Positions 26,258-35,032 of a stretch of 64,000 nt of DNA are shown here, piece by piece. Origin of the DNA: Desemzia sp. RIT 804 (lineage in GTDB: Bacteria > Bacillota > Bacilli > Lactobacillales > Carnobacteriaceae); the NCBI RefSeq assembly GCF_016892605.1, contig NZ_JAFEMV010000002.1, positions 434,001 to 498,000 of the forward strand, given 5' to 3'. The position numbers and the translations under genes are program-made. The notes under the pieces were generated by a model, which was not told the DNA's origin, ran no database searches, and saw only the letters and a program-made list of their open reading frames with translations. Numbering within the stretch: the first letter of the stretch is position 1; every line of letters starts with the position of its first letter.

Positions 26258-27508
26258 TTAGGTATTCAATTCTTTTACGATTTCAGTTTCAGGATTTTTA
26301 CTTGGAGTCCATGATTTATCTTTCAATATTTTTGTATGGTAAATTTTGTCTATGATCAAGGCAATCGCATTATCACCAGACACATTTGCAGCTGTTCCAA
26401 AACTATCTTGAGTCAGATAAAGTGAAATCAGTAATGTTGCAATAGGTCCTGCTGCAGGAATACCTACTACCGGTAAGAATGGCAAAGCACTCATGATTGC
26501 CCCGCCAGGAGCTCCTGGAGCTGCTACCATAGCTATTCCCAGTACTAATATAAATCCCATCATCATTGGGAAATCAAACGGCATTCCGTACATAATCAAA
26601 ACTGCTGTCACACATGAAGTAACTGTTGTAATACTTCCATACAAATGGATGGTTGCACATAATGGTACTACAAATTCGCGAATTTGTTGAGAAACTCCAT
26701 TTTTTCTTGCAATTTCTACGTTAACTGGTATCGTAGCTGCGGAAGACTGTGTTCCAACAGCAGTAATATAACCTGGTATTTGATTTTTAATAAACTGCCA
26801 AGGTTTTTCTTTACGGTAAATACCTGCAATGATAAATAGTACAATCACTCCTAATAACTGTAAAGCTAAAACAATTAAAAATACTCTCCAAAATACAGTT
26901 AAAATGGATTGGATCGATCCTGTATAACTTAAATTAACGAAATTTCCAAAGATATAAATAGGCAAGCCGGGAATGATAAAAGAATTTAATATACGAGTAA
27001 TAATAGCACTAAAATCATTAAAGAAATTATAAATCGTCTCGCCTTTATTTTGCCCTCTTAACCAAGAAATACTAATCCCAAATAAAAATGCAAACACAAT
27101 AGCCGACGTAACATCCAACATCGGTTCTAAAGGAATAGTAAATAATGCAGCTAAACCTTCGCCACCCTCTGTAACACTTGCGCTTAATTCAGGAGTAATG
27201 AATATGGGAAATATATTTGATGCTACAACATAAGCGATTACTCCACCCACTAAAGTTGATCCATACGAAATCAACGTAGTAGCTCCTAACAACTTTCCTG
27301 CACCTTGAGTCAGATCCGCGATACCAATAACTACATAACCAATAATCATTAGTGGAATAATAAAAGATAATACACTACTAAATAAACTAGATATTGTAAT
27401 TGGAATCTGCAAAAAAACGGTTGGCAAACTGCCTAATTGGCCAAAAAGTATTCCTAAAACAATAGCAATGAGTAACTTTGGCACTAAGCCAATTTTAATT
27501 TTCTTCAT
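26258..27508 (-). CDS. Dicarboxylate/amino acid:cation symporter (DAACS family)
   Basis: The 416-residue membrane protein carries the DAACS hallmarks: the serine-rich reentrant loop GTQSSAATIPVNVEIA, the substrate-site helix region GFILVLGIAMVAAPGAPGGAIMSA, and SGDNAIALIIDKIYHT near the C-terminus. Members import glutamate, aspartate, C4-dicarboxylates or serine with Na+ or H+. The substrate is not clear from sequence; the short length without a periplasmic insert is closest to SstT/GltT-like proteins. AGGAGG precedes the ATG. Single-gene unit. Confidence 0.92.
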   Translation of the reverse strand: MKKIKIGLVPKLLIAIVLGILFGQLGSLPTVFLQIPITISSLFSSVLSFIIPLMIIGYVVIGIADLTQGAGKLLGATTLISYGSTLVGGVIAYVVASNIFPIFITPELSASVTEGGEGLAALFTIPLEPMLDVTSAIVFAFLFGISISWLRGQNKGETIYNFFNDFSAIITRILNSFIIPGLPIYIFGNFVNLSYTGSIQSILTVFWRVFLIVLALQLLGVIVLFIIAGIYRKEKPWQFIKNQIPGYITAVGTQSSAATIPVNVEIARKNGVSQQIREFVVPLCATIHLYGSITTVTSCVTAVLIMYGMPFDFPMMMGFILVLGIAMVAAPGAPGGAIMSALPFLPVVGIPAAGPIATLLISLYLTQDSFGTAANVSGDNAIALIIDKIYHTKILKDKSWTPSKNPETEIVKELNT

Positions 27509-27782
27509 TTGCTGGTCCCTCCTACTATATGAATTTTAATCATATTTTCATAAATTAGTTTCAATCTTATCATATTCCCCCTAGAAACTCTAGAACATTT
27601 TTATATTTATTCGTTAGATATACGCTACTCAATATAGAAAAGAAGGTTCCTATCGTATTAGTGGAAAAATTGGGTCAAAGAAGCGATAATATGATTACAT
27701 ACAATAGTGAAAAGAATAGGCTGTTATTATTCTTGAGCCTGCCGTTTAGAGATTCACTTTAGTTATAGAAAGGAGGAGTATG

Positions 27783-29108
27783 ATGAAACAACAAATATGG
27801 TTATTTCGTCATGGTATAGCAGAAAGTAAAAATAATGATAAACCAGATTACGATCGCGCATTAACTCCTAAGGGCAAAAAAGAATTAGAAAGTTCCGTAC
27901 CCAATCTACGTTACTTACTGGATACACAACGACCTATTTTCATTTGGTCTAGTCCCTTAACACGTGCTTGTGAAACAGCTGAAATTATTTCCCAGGCTCT
28001 CGGAAATCAAAAAATTATTCAAAAAGAGTTTATTGCTACAGGGGATATAGGTCTTTTGACTGCGGAAATAAAAAAACTCTCTAAAGAAAGTACAGTCATT
28101 GTAGTTGGGCATGAACCTACTTTGAGTGATTGGACTGAACAGTTAACAGGGGTTTCATTACCTTTTGATAAAGGTTCATCTGCTGCTATTCAATTAAAAA
28201 GTTCGTCCGAAAGTGAATTATTGTGGTTTCACCAACCCGAATCTTTAAAACATTTAGGCTCAATGGATACCCATGATTCTATCAAACTCAGAATGCTGCT
28301 TCAATATCAACTTCGAAAAATACAAAGCCTGCATAATGCTTTTCTTGAAGCACCTAGCGATGTAGAAATCATTCATCAATTTCGAGTCCAAATCCGTCAT
28401 TTCCGCTCACTACTTTCTTTCCTAAAACCTTTATTGGCCGAGAATGTTTACCAAGAAGCTAAAGAACCTGCTAAAGAAGCTTTTAAACAATTTTCTCGCT
28501 TACGTGAGTTAGACGTTTTAATAGACAGAGTCCAGACTATTATAGAAGAAGAGCCTGATTTGTTAGAAGACAGTGCTTCTGTATTGACTGCTATCACTGA
28601 GGCTCGTGAAAAAGAAAAAAGAAGGCTTGTGCATTCCAGTAATCAAAAGAAGATCCGTACTATTTTAATCAATCTATTGGAATGGGCAGAAACGATTGAT
28701 TGGTTCCCTTTAGTAGCAGAAATAGAAGGCTTCACGACTTTCGCTAAAAAACGGATAAAGAAAAAATACCAACAATTACAAAAAAATATTTCACAATTGG
28801 ATTACGTTGAAGCAAAAGAAATCCACGAAGCTCGAAAAAGAGCTAAGACTTATCGTTATGTATTAAAAAGTTTCTCTCCTTTATTGAAAAAAAATTATAA
28901 AAAAGAACGAAAACAAGCTAAAAAATTGCAAAAATTATTGAGCAGAATCACTGATATCTATGAAAACATTGTCATACTCAATTCTTTCCTAAGTACTGAA
29001 CAAGATGAAACGCTAAAGAAAGATTTTATTGCTTTACATCAATATGAGACTACTCAAATTCAGAAACAATTGTTAGACTTAAAACAACATCCTTTCAATT
29101 TCCACTAA
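27783..29108 (+). CDS. SixA-type phosphohistidine phosphatase fused to a CHAD domain
   Basis: The 441-residue protein has two parts. Residues 1-150 are a histidine phosphatase of SixA type: RHGIAESKN with the catalytic RHG, SSPLTRACETAEII, and VVGHEPTLSDW with the second catalytic His. Residues ~170-440 are a CHAD domain: VEIIHQFRVQIRHFRSLLSF, a run of basic helices, and EIHEARKRAKTYRYVLKSF. CHAD domains bind polyphosphate through conserved His and basic residues. The window also encodes Ppx and PPK1, so a polyphosphate-linked function is plausible. Of two adjacent ATGs I take the second, 6 nt from AGGAGG. Substrate unknown. Confidence 0.9.
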   Translation: MKQQIWLFRHGIAESKNNDKPDYDRALTPKGKKELESSVPNLRYLLDTQRPIFIWSSPLTRACETAEIISQALGNQKIIQKEFIATGDIGLLTAEIKKLSKESTVIVVGHEPTLSDWTEQLTGVSLPFDKGSSAAIQLKSSSESELLWFHQPESLKHLGSMDTHDSIKLRMLLQYQLRKIQSLHNAFLEAPSDVEIIHQFRVQIRHFRSLLSFLKPLLAENVYQEAKEPAKEAFKQFSRLRELDVLIDRVQTIIEEEPDLLEDSASVLTAITEAREKEKRRLVHSSNQKKIRTILINLLEWAETIDWFPLVAEIEGFTTFAKKRIKKKYQQLQKNISQLDYVEAKEIHEARKRAKTYRYVLKSFSPLLKKNYKKERKQAKKLQKLLSRITDIYENIVILNSFLSTEQDETLKKDFIALHQYETTQIQKQLLDLKQHPFNFH

Positions 29109-29117
29109 TATCTTCCG

Positions 29118-29150
29118 CCATCCGGTTTATCCGGATGGTTATCCTCTTTT
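29118..29150 (+). terminator. Terminator of the SixA-CHAD gene
   Basis: CCATCCGG (29118-29125) pairs with CCGGATGG (29131-29138), followed by a T-rich run. The stretch from here to 29500 has no gene; a TATAAT at 29272-29277 is a candidate -10 for the downstream ligase gene. Confidence 0.75.
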
Positions 29151-29500
29151 TTTATTTCCTTTTAAGAAATTCCAAATTTTTTATCGCGTTAAATTCCTAC
29201 TCTTTAAACCTTGAAACAAATAACATTTGATATAGTAAGATATTTTTAATGCTAAATACTGGCACTTCATTTATAATTAATTAAAGGTGGGTTCTCATTT
29301 TTCTCATGGAAAACAAATAAATTTGCAGCTGTTTTTAGACGTCTTTTTGTACTCATTATTCTAGTGCAAAATAATGCATTGATTTTTGTTCTTTTGAGAC
29401 TTGTGAAACTCTTTTAAACAAAAAATACATCCATTTTACTGAAATGATTTTGTTTTTTACCATATATGGACTGTCTTATAGAAGGAGGCAACTTTTCCAA

Positions 29501-30961
29501 ATGAAATTAAAAACATTATTTGAATCCTTCTCTTCTTTATCTGAATTTCCAGGTCTAGATTCTGAAATGGAAGTTACTGGTATAACGGATGATTCAAGAA
29601 ATATAAAACCAGGAATGATATTTATCGCTATCAAAGGATTTCAATTTGATGGGCACAACTATATAATGGATGCAGCAAAGAACGGAGCCTCTTTGATCAT
29701 CGGTGAGACTCCACAAAATGATTTGATGAATACACCTTACATGTTAGTAAAAAATAGTCGTAAAATGCTTGGTCAACTCACTAGTATTTTTTACGAAAAC
29801 CCATCTTCCAAGAAAATAGTGATTGGAGTAACAGGAACAAACGGGAAGACAACGACCTGTTATTTATTGAAACATTTGCTAGAAAAGTTAGGGTATACAA
29901 CATCACTGATAGGAACTATTGAATATGTAATAAACGGTGAGACTTCGAAGTCATTAAACACTACACCAAGTTCTTTACTCCTCCAACAAATGATGGCTCA
30001 TTCTAATGATCAAGTGATTATTTTAGAAGTATCCTCTCATGGACTAACTCAATATCGTTTAGAAGGAATAACGTTTGATTATGCTTTATTTACTAATTTG
30101 CAACATGACCACTTAGACTACCATCATACGATGGATGAATATTTTGAAGCTAAGGCTTTGCTTTTTGATAAACTAAAACCGAATGGAAAAGCTGTGATCA
30201 ATTCTGATGATGCTTGGGGAAATAAATTAACGCATCGTTTAGTTTCTAAAAATGTTCCACTCATTGCAGTTGGCACAAATGATGAAGCTGCGTTTAGAAT
30301 CGTTTCTAAAGAAGGCAAAGACATTCAAATTGACATTAATCAATCGTTGGCTACTTTGCAGTCAACTTTGATCGGGGTACACAATATGTATAATTTAGCG
30401 ATGGCAAGTGCTGTTGTTGTTGATTTAGGGCATTCTATTCAAGACATTAGTAATAATTTGGTGGATTTCGCCGGAATACCGGGACGTTTTGAAACGGTGG
30501 CTGTTATTGATGAGGTTCATTATATTATTGATTATGCACACTCAGATTTAGCCTTACAATATTGTCTGGAATCTATCAAAGAATGCGATGTAAACAAAAT
30601 CATCCATATTTTTGGTTTCCGCGGAAAAAGAGATGCTACAAAACGTCTTCCAATGCTAGAAACATCGCAACAATTGAGCGATTATACTTTATTGACAACA
30701 GATGACTTAAACGGCGTTTCTGAAAATGAAATGATGACATCTTATCAAGATTTAGTAAAAGAAGCTGATTTTACAGACCATATTAAAATCATCATGGATC
30801 GTACAATCGCTATTCAAGAAGCTCAAAAGCTAGCTCAACCTAGAGATTATGTAGTGTTGACTGGTAAAGGTCCAGAATCCTACACAGAAGCCTTTCAAAT
30901 GGGAACTCATTCAGATAAAGAAACGATTCTTCAATTAAAAAACATGCATACGGCTAATTAA
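29501..30961 (+). CDS. MurE-like UDP-N-acetylmuramyl-tripeptide synthetase
   Basis: The 486-residue protein is a three-domain Mur ligase. The N-terminal domain shows EVTGITDDSRNIKPGMIFIA, the central ATPase GVTGTNGKTTTCYLL, TTPSSLLLQQ and EVSSHGL, and the C-terminal domain HIFGFRGKRDATKR. It would add the third amino acid to UDP-MurNAc-dipeptide. The amino-acid selectivity loop, DNPR in meso-DAP enzymes, reads DDLNGVSENE here, so DAP recognition is doubtful. ATG 29501 is preceded by AAGGAGG at a long spacing of 12 nt. It stands alone, outside a dcw cluster, so it may be a paralogue with a special role. Confidence 0.85.
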   Translation: MKLKTLFESFSSLSEFPGLDSEMEVTGITDDSRNIKPGMIFIAIKGFQFDGHNYIMDAAKNGASLIIGETPQNDLMNTPYMLVKNSRKMLGQLTSIFYENPSSKKIVIGVTGTNGKTTTCYLLKHLLEKLGYTTSLIGTIEYVINGETSKSLNTTPSSLLLQQMMAHSNDQVIILEVSSHGLTQYRLEGITFDYALFTNLQHDHLDYHHTMDEYFEAKALLFDKLKPNGKAVINSDDAWGNKLTHRLVSKNVPLIAVGTNDEAAFRIVSKEGKDIQIDINQSLATLQSTLIGVHNMYNLAMASAVVVDLGHSIQDISNNLVDFAGIPGRFETVAVIDEVHYIIDYAHSDLALQYCLESIKECDVNKIIHIFGFRGKRDATKRLPMLETSQQLSDYTLLTTDDLNGVSENEMMTSYQDLVKEADFTDHIKIIMDRTIAIQEAQKLAQPRDYVVLTGKGPESYTEAFQMGTHSDKETILQLKNMHTAN

Positions 30962-30971
30962 AGTTACAGTT

Positions 30972-31005
30972 AAAAGAAACGTACATTTCGGTGTACGTTT
31001 CTTTT
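30972..31005. terminator. Bidirectional terminator between the MurE-like and CapA-like genes
   Basis: AAAAGAAACGTACA (30972-30985) pairs with TGTACGTTTCTTTT (30992-31005). The downstream arm touches the stop codon of the minus-strand gene. Confidence 0.85.
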
Positions 31006-32209
31006 AGTTATGCTCGTCTAAAAAATCGGGATCAATCACTTCTTTTATTAGCTGTTTATAATGCTTGATCGACACATCGTTATCTTCTATTCCGGTTAAT
31101 CCATGCTTTTCAACTAGTTCATCTGTATAATCTTCTAGTTTATAAACAGCAAATTTTCCCCGTGTATCAACATTCCCTGCTATTTCATTCTCATAATAAA
31201 TAACAAGTGGAGTCCATTTGATATTTTCCACCTGAGTTTCCTGATCCTCTTGTTGGACAACGTCAAAGGCAACCATTCCACCCAATAAATTAATGTCTGA
31301 GGTGGTTGCAGCTAAAAAGTTTCCTAAGGAGTAAATCACTAATGTTTTATTCCCATCTTCTCCTTGAACCCATTCTACTGGTTGAATGGTATGCGGATGA
31401 GTTCCAAAAACAACATCTACACCAAGATCTGCAAATAACTGCGCATATTGTTGCTGGAAAACATTTGGCGCAAAAGTATGTTCATCACCCCAATGAGCTG
31501 AAACCAATACCACATCACTAATTTCTTTCGCACGTTTTACGTCTTGAGCAATCACTTCTTCACTAAAATAATTGACTAGGTAAGGATACTCAGGTTCAAT
31601 CCCGTTAGTTCCGTACGTATAAGTCAGTAATGAAAAAGTAAGTCCATCTTTTTCAAAAATTGGAATGGTATCTCGCTGTTCCTGATCCTTAAATACTCCT
31701 GTATAGATGATATCTTCGTACTGACTCCATATTTCCAGCGCATTCAAAACTCCTGCCGTTCCTTTATCCAAAGAATGATTGCTAGAGGAATTAATCAAAT
31801 CAAAACCAACCTCTACCAAATTACCAGCCATGTCACTCGGGGTGTTAAAAGAAGGATAGCCTGAAAAGCCTAACTCATCCCCGCCGAGCATCGTTTCTTG
31901 GTTAACAAATGCTACGTCTGCTGACTGGATATCATCCTTAACGTGCTGATATATGGGAGAAAAATCATAAGCCCCCTCTTCAGTTTGGGCATCCTTGTAA
32001 ATTCCTTCATGAATCAAATTATCCCCTACTCCAATAAAAGAAACTCTTTTTTCTTCTGCTTCACTTTCCGATGTTTCACTTTCAACATCGGATTCCAAGT
32101 TACTTTCTGGTGGAAAACTACTTTCTAATTCTATTGTATCCTGAGTTACACCCAAATCAGTGCAACCAGTCATCATTAAAAGAGCGAGCATTGAGAGGTA
32201 TGTTTTCAT
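31004..32209 (-). CDS. CapA-like metallophosphatase-fold lipoprotein
   Basis: The 401-residue protein begins with a lipoprotein signal (MKTYLSMLALLMMTGCTD; lipobox LMMTGC, Cys at ~16) and a Glu/Ser-rich linker, followed by the PGA_cap domain: FIGVGDNLIHEG, VAFVNQETMLGG, NSSSNHSLDKG, VSAHWGDEH, FGTHPHTIQP and YSLGNFLA. The domain is a metallophosphoesterase-like fold named after poly-gamma-glutamate synthesis protein CapA, but no capB/capC are adjacent and its activity is unknown. ATG 32209 has AAAGGAG upstream. Faces the MurE-like gene convergently. Confidence 0.88.
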   Translation of the reverse strand: MKTYLSMLALLMMTGCTDLGVTQDTIELESSFPPESNLESDVESETSESEAEEKRVSFIGVGDNLIHEGIYKDAQTEEGAYDFSPIYQHVKDDIQSADVAFVNQETMLGGDELGFSGYPSFNTPSDMAGNLVEVGFDLINSSSNHSLDKGTAGVLNALEIWSQYEDIIYTGVFKDQEQRDTIPIFEKDGLTFSLLTYTYGTNGIEPEYPYLVNYFSEEVIAQDVKRAKEISDVVLVSAHWGDEHTFAPNVFQQQYAQLFADLGVDVVFGTHPHTIQPVEWVQGEDGNKTLVIYSLGNFLAATTSDINLLGGMVAFDVVQQEDQETQVENIKWTPLVIYYENEIAGNVDTRGKFAVYKLEDYTDELVEKHGLTGIEDNDVSIKHYKQLIKEVIDPDFLDEHN

Positions 32210-32372
32210 TCGGATTTTCTCCTTTGAGATTAGGATATTAACTCTTCTCCGCAATTTTTTTCACGCGATTTATTTAAAGCGGTTTCAAAATCAGAATCAT
32301 GCTATACTTTGATTATATTATTTCTTAGTTGATAAACAGCTGAAAATCTTATTATATAGAGGAGACTAAGTA

Positions 32373-32666
32373 ATGACCAATAAATTCAAACGTTATAGTT
32401 TATTGCTATTTGCAGCTTTAACGGGTTTAGTAGTCGGGTATCTCCGTCCAGAAGTATCTCAGTCTCTTTTATCTGTTATCGGGATCATTGTAGGGATAGG
32501 TTATTTCCTTTTATCTAAACGTGATGACCCTGCAGAATCTACACAAAACAAGAAACCAGATTCCGATAGTCAAATAGACTGGTATTTATTGTTGCAAATG
32601 TTGCTTTATTTTATTGTGGGAGCAGCAATCGGTGTAACTATTGTCTATATAGTCATCCTTTATTGA
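32373..32666 (+). CDS. Small membrane protein of unknown function
   Basis: The 97-residue protein has membrane segments at about residues 9-24, 31-47 and 72-95, with a polar, Asp/Lys-rich linker (SKRDDPAESTQNKKPDSD) between the second and third. A GAGGAG ribosome site precedes the ATG, and a terminator follows at 32691-32742. I do not recognise the family. Confidence 0.75.
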   Translation: MTNKFKRYSLLLFAALTGLVVGYLRPEVSQSLLSVIGIIVGIGYFLLSKRDDPAESTQNKKPDSDSQIDWYLLLQMLLYFIVGAAIGVTIVYIVILY

Positions 32667-32690
32667 GACCCTTCTTTTTAGGTAGTCGGG

Positions 32691-32744
32691 AAAAATCTAG
32701 GTCAATTTGAAGAAAAAATTTTTTCAAGTAACCTAGATTTTTTT
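32691..32744. terminator. Terminator with long loop
   Basis: AAAAATCTAGGT (32691-32702) pairs with ACCTAGATTTTT (32731-32742), enclosing the palindrome TTGAAGAAAAAATTTTTTCAA. U-tracts exist on both strands, serving the convergent units. Confidence 0.85.
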
Positions 32745-32769
32745 TGCCTGCCGTTTTTACTGTTGCTAT

Positions 32770-33585
32770 CTAGTTCTCGAGTGGATCTTCTTGTAATATA
32801 AATTGTTCAATGACTTCCAGCACACCTTCCTCATTATTGGAAGGCGCTTCATACGCAGCACTATTTTTAATCTCACACTCAGCATTAGCCATTGCAAAAC
32901 TGTATTTGGCAAACTGAAGCATTTCTATATCGTTTCCGCCATCTCCAAATACCATCAATTCATCTGGTTTTATAGTCTCTACTTTCGCTAACCTCTTTAA
33001 GCCGTTTGCTTTATGTGTACCCGTCCTGATCAAATCAATGCTTCCTGTGCCTGAACTGACTGGGGTCATGTCTTTCTTCAATTGCTCTTTTAGTTGCTCG
33101 TGAAGAGACCCCATTTGAGTTTCTGAACAACCAAGTGCCAACTTCAATATTTGATCATTTATATCTTGGAATGTTTCAACTACTTCAAGTTTGTGGTAGA
33201 ACATGTGGACAATTTCGATGAATTTTTTATCAGAGGAGTCCAACACATACGCACTTTTTTTGCCACATACTACAACCGAAATAGCCCGGATTTCATCCAG
33301 AACTTGTAACGTGTGTTGGATCAGCTCTAGAGGAATATTTTCTGCAAAAATCTCTTTTTCCTTTTCAATGATAAATGCGCCATTCTCAGCAACAAAAGTC
33401 ATATCTTGATAAGTATCTGGAAAAAACGATTTTAATTGAGCATACTGATTTCCGCTTGCTACAACAAATTGGATGTTTTTTTCTTGCAGACGAGTAAATA
33501 ACTGGTTAAATCGTTCACGATTGTATTCTTTTTTGTCATTTAAGAATGTTCCGTCCATATCCACCACAATCATTTTGATCGTCAC
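32770..33585 (-). CDS. Cof-type HAD-IIB sugar-phosphate phosphatase
   Basis: The 271-residue protein has motif I VVDMDGTFLND (nucleophile and acid Asp), motif II VASGNQYAQ, motif III Lys in the THKANGLKRLAK segment, and motif IV VFGDGGNDIEMLQFA, with a large C2B cap between. The family dephosphorylates sugar phosphates or flavin/pyridoxal phosphates. Start is a GTG at 33585 with GGAG about 10 nt upstream; a later in-frame ATG (residue 5) would leave motif I too close to the N-terminus. Single-gene unit. Confidence 0.9.
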   Translation of the reverse strand: MTIKMIVVDMDGTFLNDKKEYNRERFNQLFTRLQEKNIQFVVASGNQYAQLKSFFPDTYQDMTFVAENGAFIIEKEKEIFAENIPLELIQHTLQVLDEIRAISVVVCGKKSAYVLDSSDKKFIEIVHMFYHKLEVVETFQDINDQILKLALGCSETQMGSLHEQLKEQLKKDMTPVSSGTGSIDLIRTGTHKANGLKRLAKVETIKPDELMVFGDGGNDIEMLQFAKYSFAMANAECEIKNSAAYEAPSNNEEGVLEVIEQFILQEDPLEN

Positions 33586-33669
33586 TTTTTCTCATCTCCT
33601 CCAATACTTCTCTTTAGCTCTAGTATACGAGTTATTGATGAATTTTCAACCGAGCGCTTTTTTTGAACA

Positions 33670-33718
33670 TAAAAATAGACCTAACTATCACTTTACTGAT
33701 AGCCAGGCCTATTATTTT
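33670..33718 (-). terminator. Terminator after the LysM-3D gene
   Basis: An imperfect hairpin pairs AATAGaCCT…CTATCA with TGATAG…AGGcCTATT (about 33672-33712). On the minus strand it is followed by a U-rich stretch. Confidence 0.65.
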
Positions 33719-33731
33719 TAGTTATATAGAA

Positions 33732-34544
33732 TTAGTTTAAAATTTGAACATCCATTGTTTGTCTTCCAAATTGAAGAGCAGCACTTAAATCAGTCATGTG
33801 CACGTCAATACGGTGTCCATTAATGGCACTACCAGTATCTCCAGCAATAAATGTTCCATATCCAGGTACATATACAGTAGAGCCTAAAGGAATGACACTT
33901 GGATCAACAGCAATAACATTTGGGTTTTCATTTAAGTTGATACCTGTATAAGTGGTATCACTTAATTCTGGTTGGTTTGTTGAATAAGCTGTTGCTTCTA
34001 CAGTAACCCATTCACCAGATTTTTCTTCTGCAGCAGGTTGAGTAGCTTCTGTTTCAGCAGCTGGCGTTGTTGGTTCAACTGCTTCAGTTTCTTCTACAAC
34101 TTCTTCTTTAACTTCAGTTTCTACAACCTCAGTTTCTGTTTCTTTTGGAGTTTCTACTTCTTTCACTTCATCTTCGCTTACGTTGTAAGTTTTCACATTA
34201 TCGTTATTTTCAACAGTCACAACAGAGTGATCAGTTGATAAATGAATAGAATTTCCAGCAATGATCATATCTGCATTATTGATGTCATTGATTTTAACTA
34301 ATGAATCTACAGAAATATCTGTTGCTAAAGCGATACTAGATAATGTATCTCCCCATTGGAAAGTATATTCCGAGCCATTTTCATCACTTTTAATATCTTC
34401 CTTAACTTCGGTTACTGTACGTGCTTGCCATGAATTTGCATTATATTCGTTTGCTGATGCTTCTGACGGGTTAGCTACTGAGAAGAGTCCTACGATGGCT
34501 AAAGTTGATCCTGCAGCTACTAATTTTGACTTCATGTTTCTCAT
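33732..34544 (-). CDS. Secreted LysM and 3D-domain cell-wall protein
   Basis: The 270-residue protein has a signal peptide (MRNMKSKLVAAGSTLAIVGL, AxA site at SEASA), one LysM module (about residues 58-103; YTFQWGDTLSSIALATDIS), a Glu/Thr/Pro-rich linker, and a C-terminal 3D domain with VEATAYSTN, IAVDPSVIPLGSTVYV, FIAGDTGSAINGHRIDVHM. The last three Asp residues form the MltA-like active site, implying lytic transglycosylase activity against peptidoglycan. AAAGGGAG precedes the ATG. Long 5' region (34545-34800) with a palindrome at 34759-34777. Likely autolysin or resuscitation-type factor. Confidence 0.9.
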   Translation of the reverse strand: MRNMKSKLVAAGSTLAIVGLFSVANPSEASANEYNANSWQARTVTEVKEDIKSDENGSEYTFQWGDTLSSIALATDISVDSLVKINDINNADMIIAGNSIHLSTDHSVVTVENNDNVKTYNVSEDEVKEVETPKETETEVVETEVKEEVVEETEAVEPTTPAAETEATQPAAEEKSGEWVTVEATAYSTNQPELSDTTYTGINLNENPNVIAVDPSVIPLGSTVYVPGYGTFIAGDTGSAINGHRIDVHMTDLSAALQFGRQTMDVQILN

Positions 34545-34758
34545 TATTTTCTCCCTTTCTATTCCAAATGCAGTAAATGCATTTCCAGAGTCCCTTCAAA
34601 TTTTTAATAGCTTTAAAGAAATTTCTTTAAGTGTTCTATTAATGGGTACCTCTGCCACGAAATGAATAGTAACACGTCTCAATGAGAAAAAAAGCAAAAA
34701 CAGGCTTTTGTTATGGTTCTTTATTGCTTTTGTATTAAAAGTAAGTGTTTTTTGCAGG

Positions 34759-34777
34759 TGTGTGACAAATTCACACA
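34759..34777 (-). promoter_or_regulatory. Palindromic operator candidate upstream of the LysM-3D gene
   Basis: TGTGTGA-CAAAT-TCACACA is a perfect 7+7 dyad about 215 bp upstream of the LysM-3D start, in the divergent gap with rplY. It resembles a dimer binding site. The 5' region downstream of it also has CTTTAAAGAAATTTCTTTAAG (34611-34632) and CAGAG/CTCTG pairs that could fold in the leader. The regulator is unknown. I see no standard riboswitch in 34545-35032. Confidence 0.4.
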
Positions 34778-35032
34778 AGGTGTAAAATAAAGCGCGTTAT
34801 CGAAACAGTCCGTAATTATTCTGACATTTAATTCAGGTTAATCTTGATTTGACAGCATTTATACCACCAATAAGTGTTATGTAAGGGTTTCTATTTTTAA
34901 TAATCTATTATTTTATACAGAACAATGCCTAATTAGAGTAAATCCAACTTCTGTCAAAGCATATCGCTTTCATTTTGTTTCTGTTTCCTTTATGATTAAT
35001 TGTGAGGTAATTATCTTAAGGGGGAAACAAAC

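Noticed and set aside
34261-34665. 134-residue plus-strand frame antisense to the LysM-3D gene
   Set aside because: The minus-strand gene has a signal peptide, LysM and 3D motifs and a good ribosome site.
34545-35032. c-di-AMP (ydaO) riboswitch before the cell-wall gene
   Set aside because: The conserved ydaO core blocks were not found on either strand, although such genes often have one.
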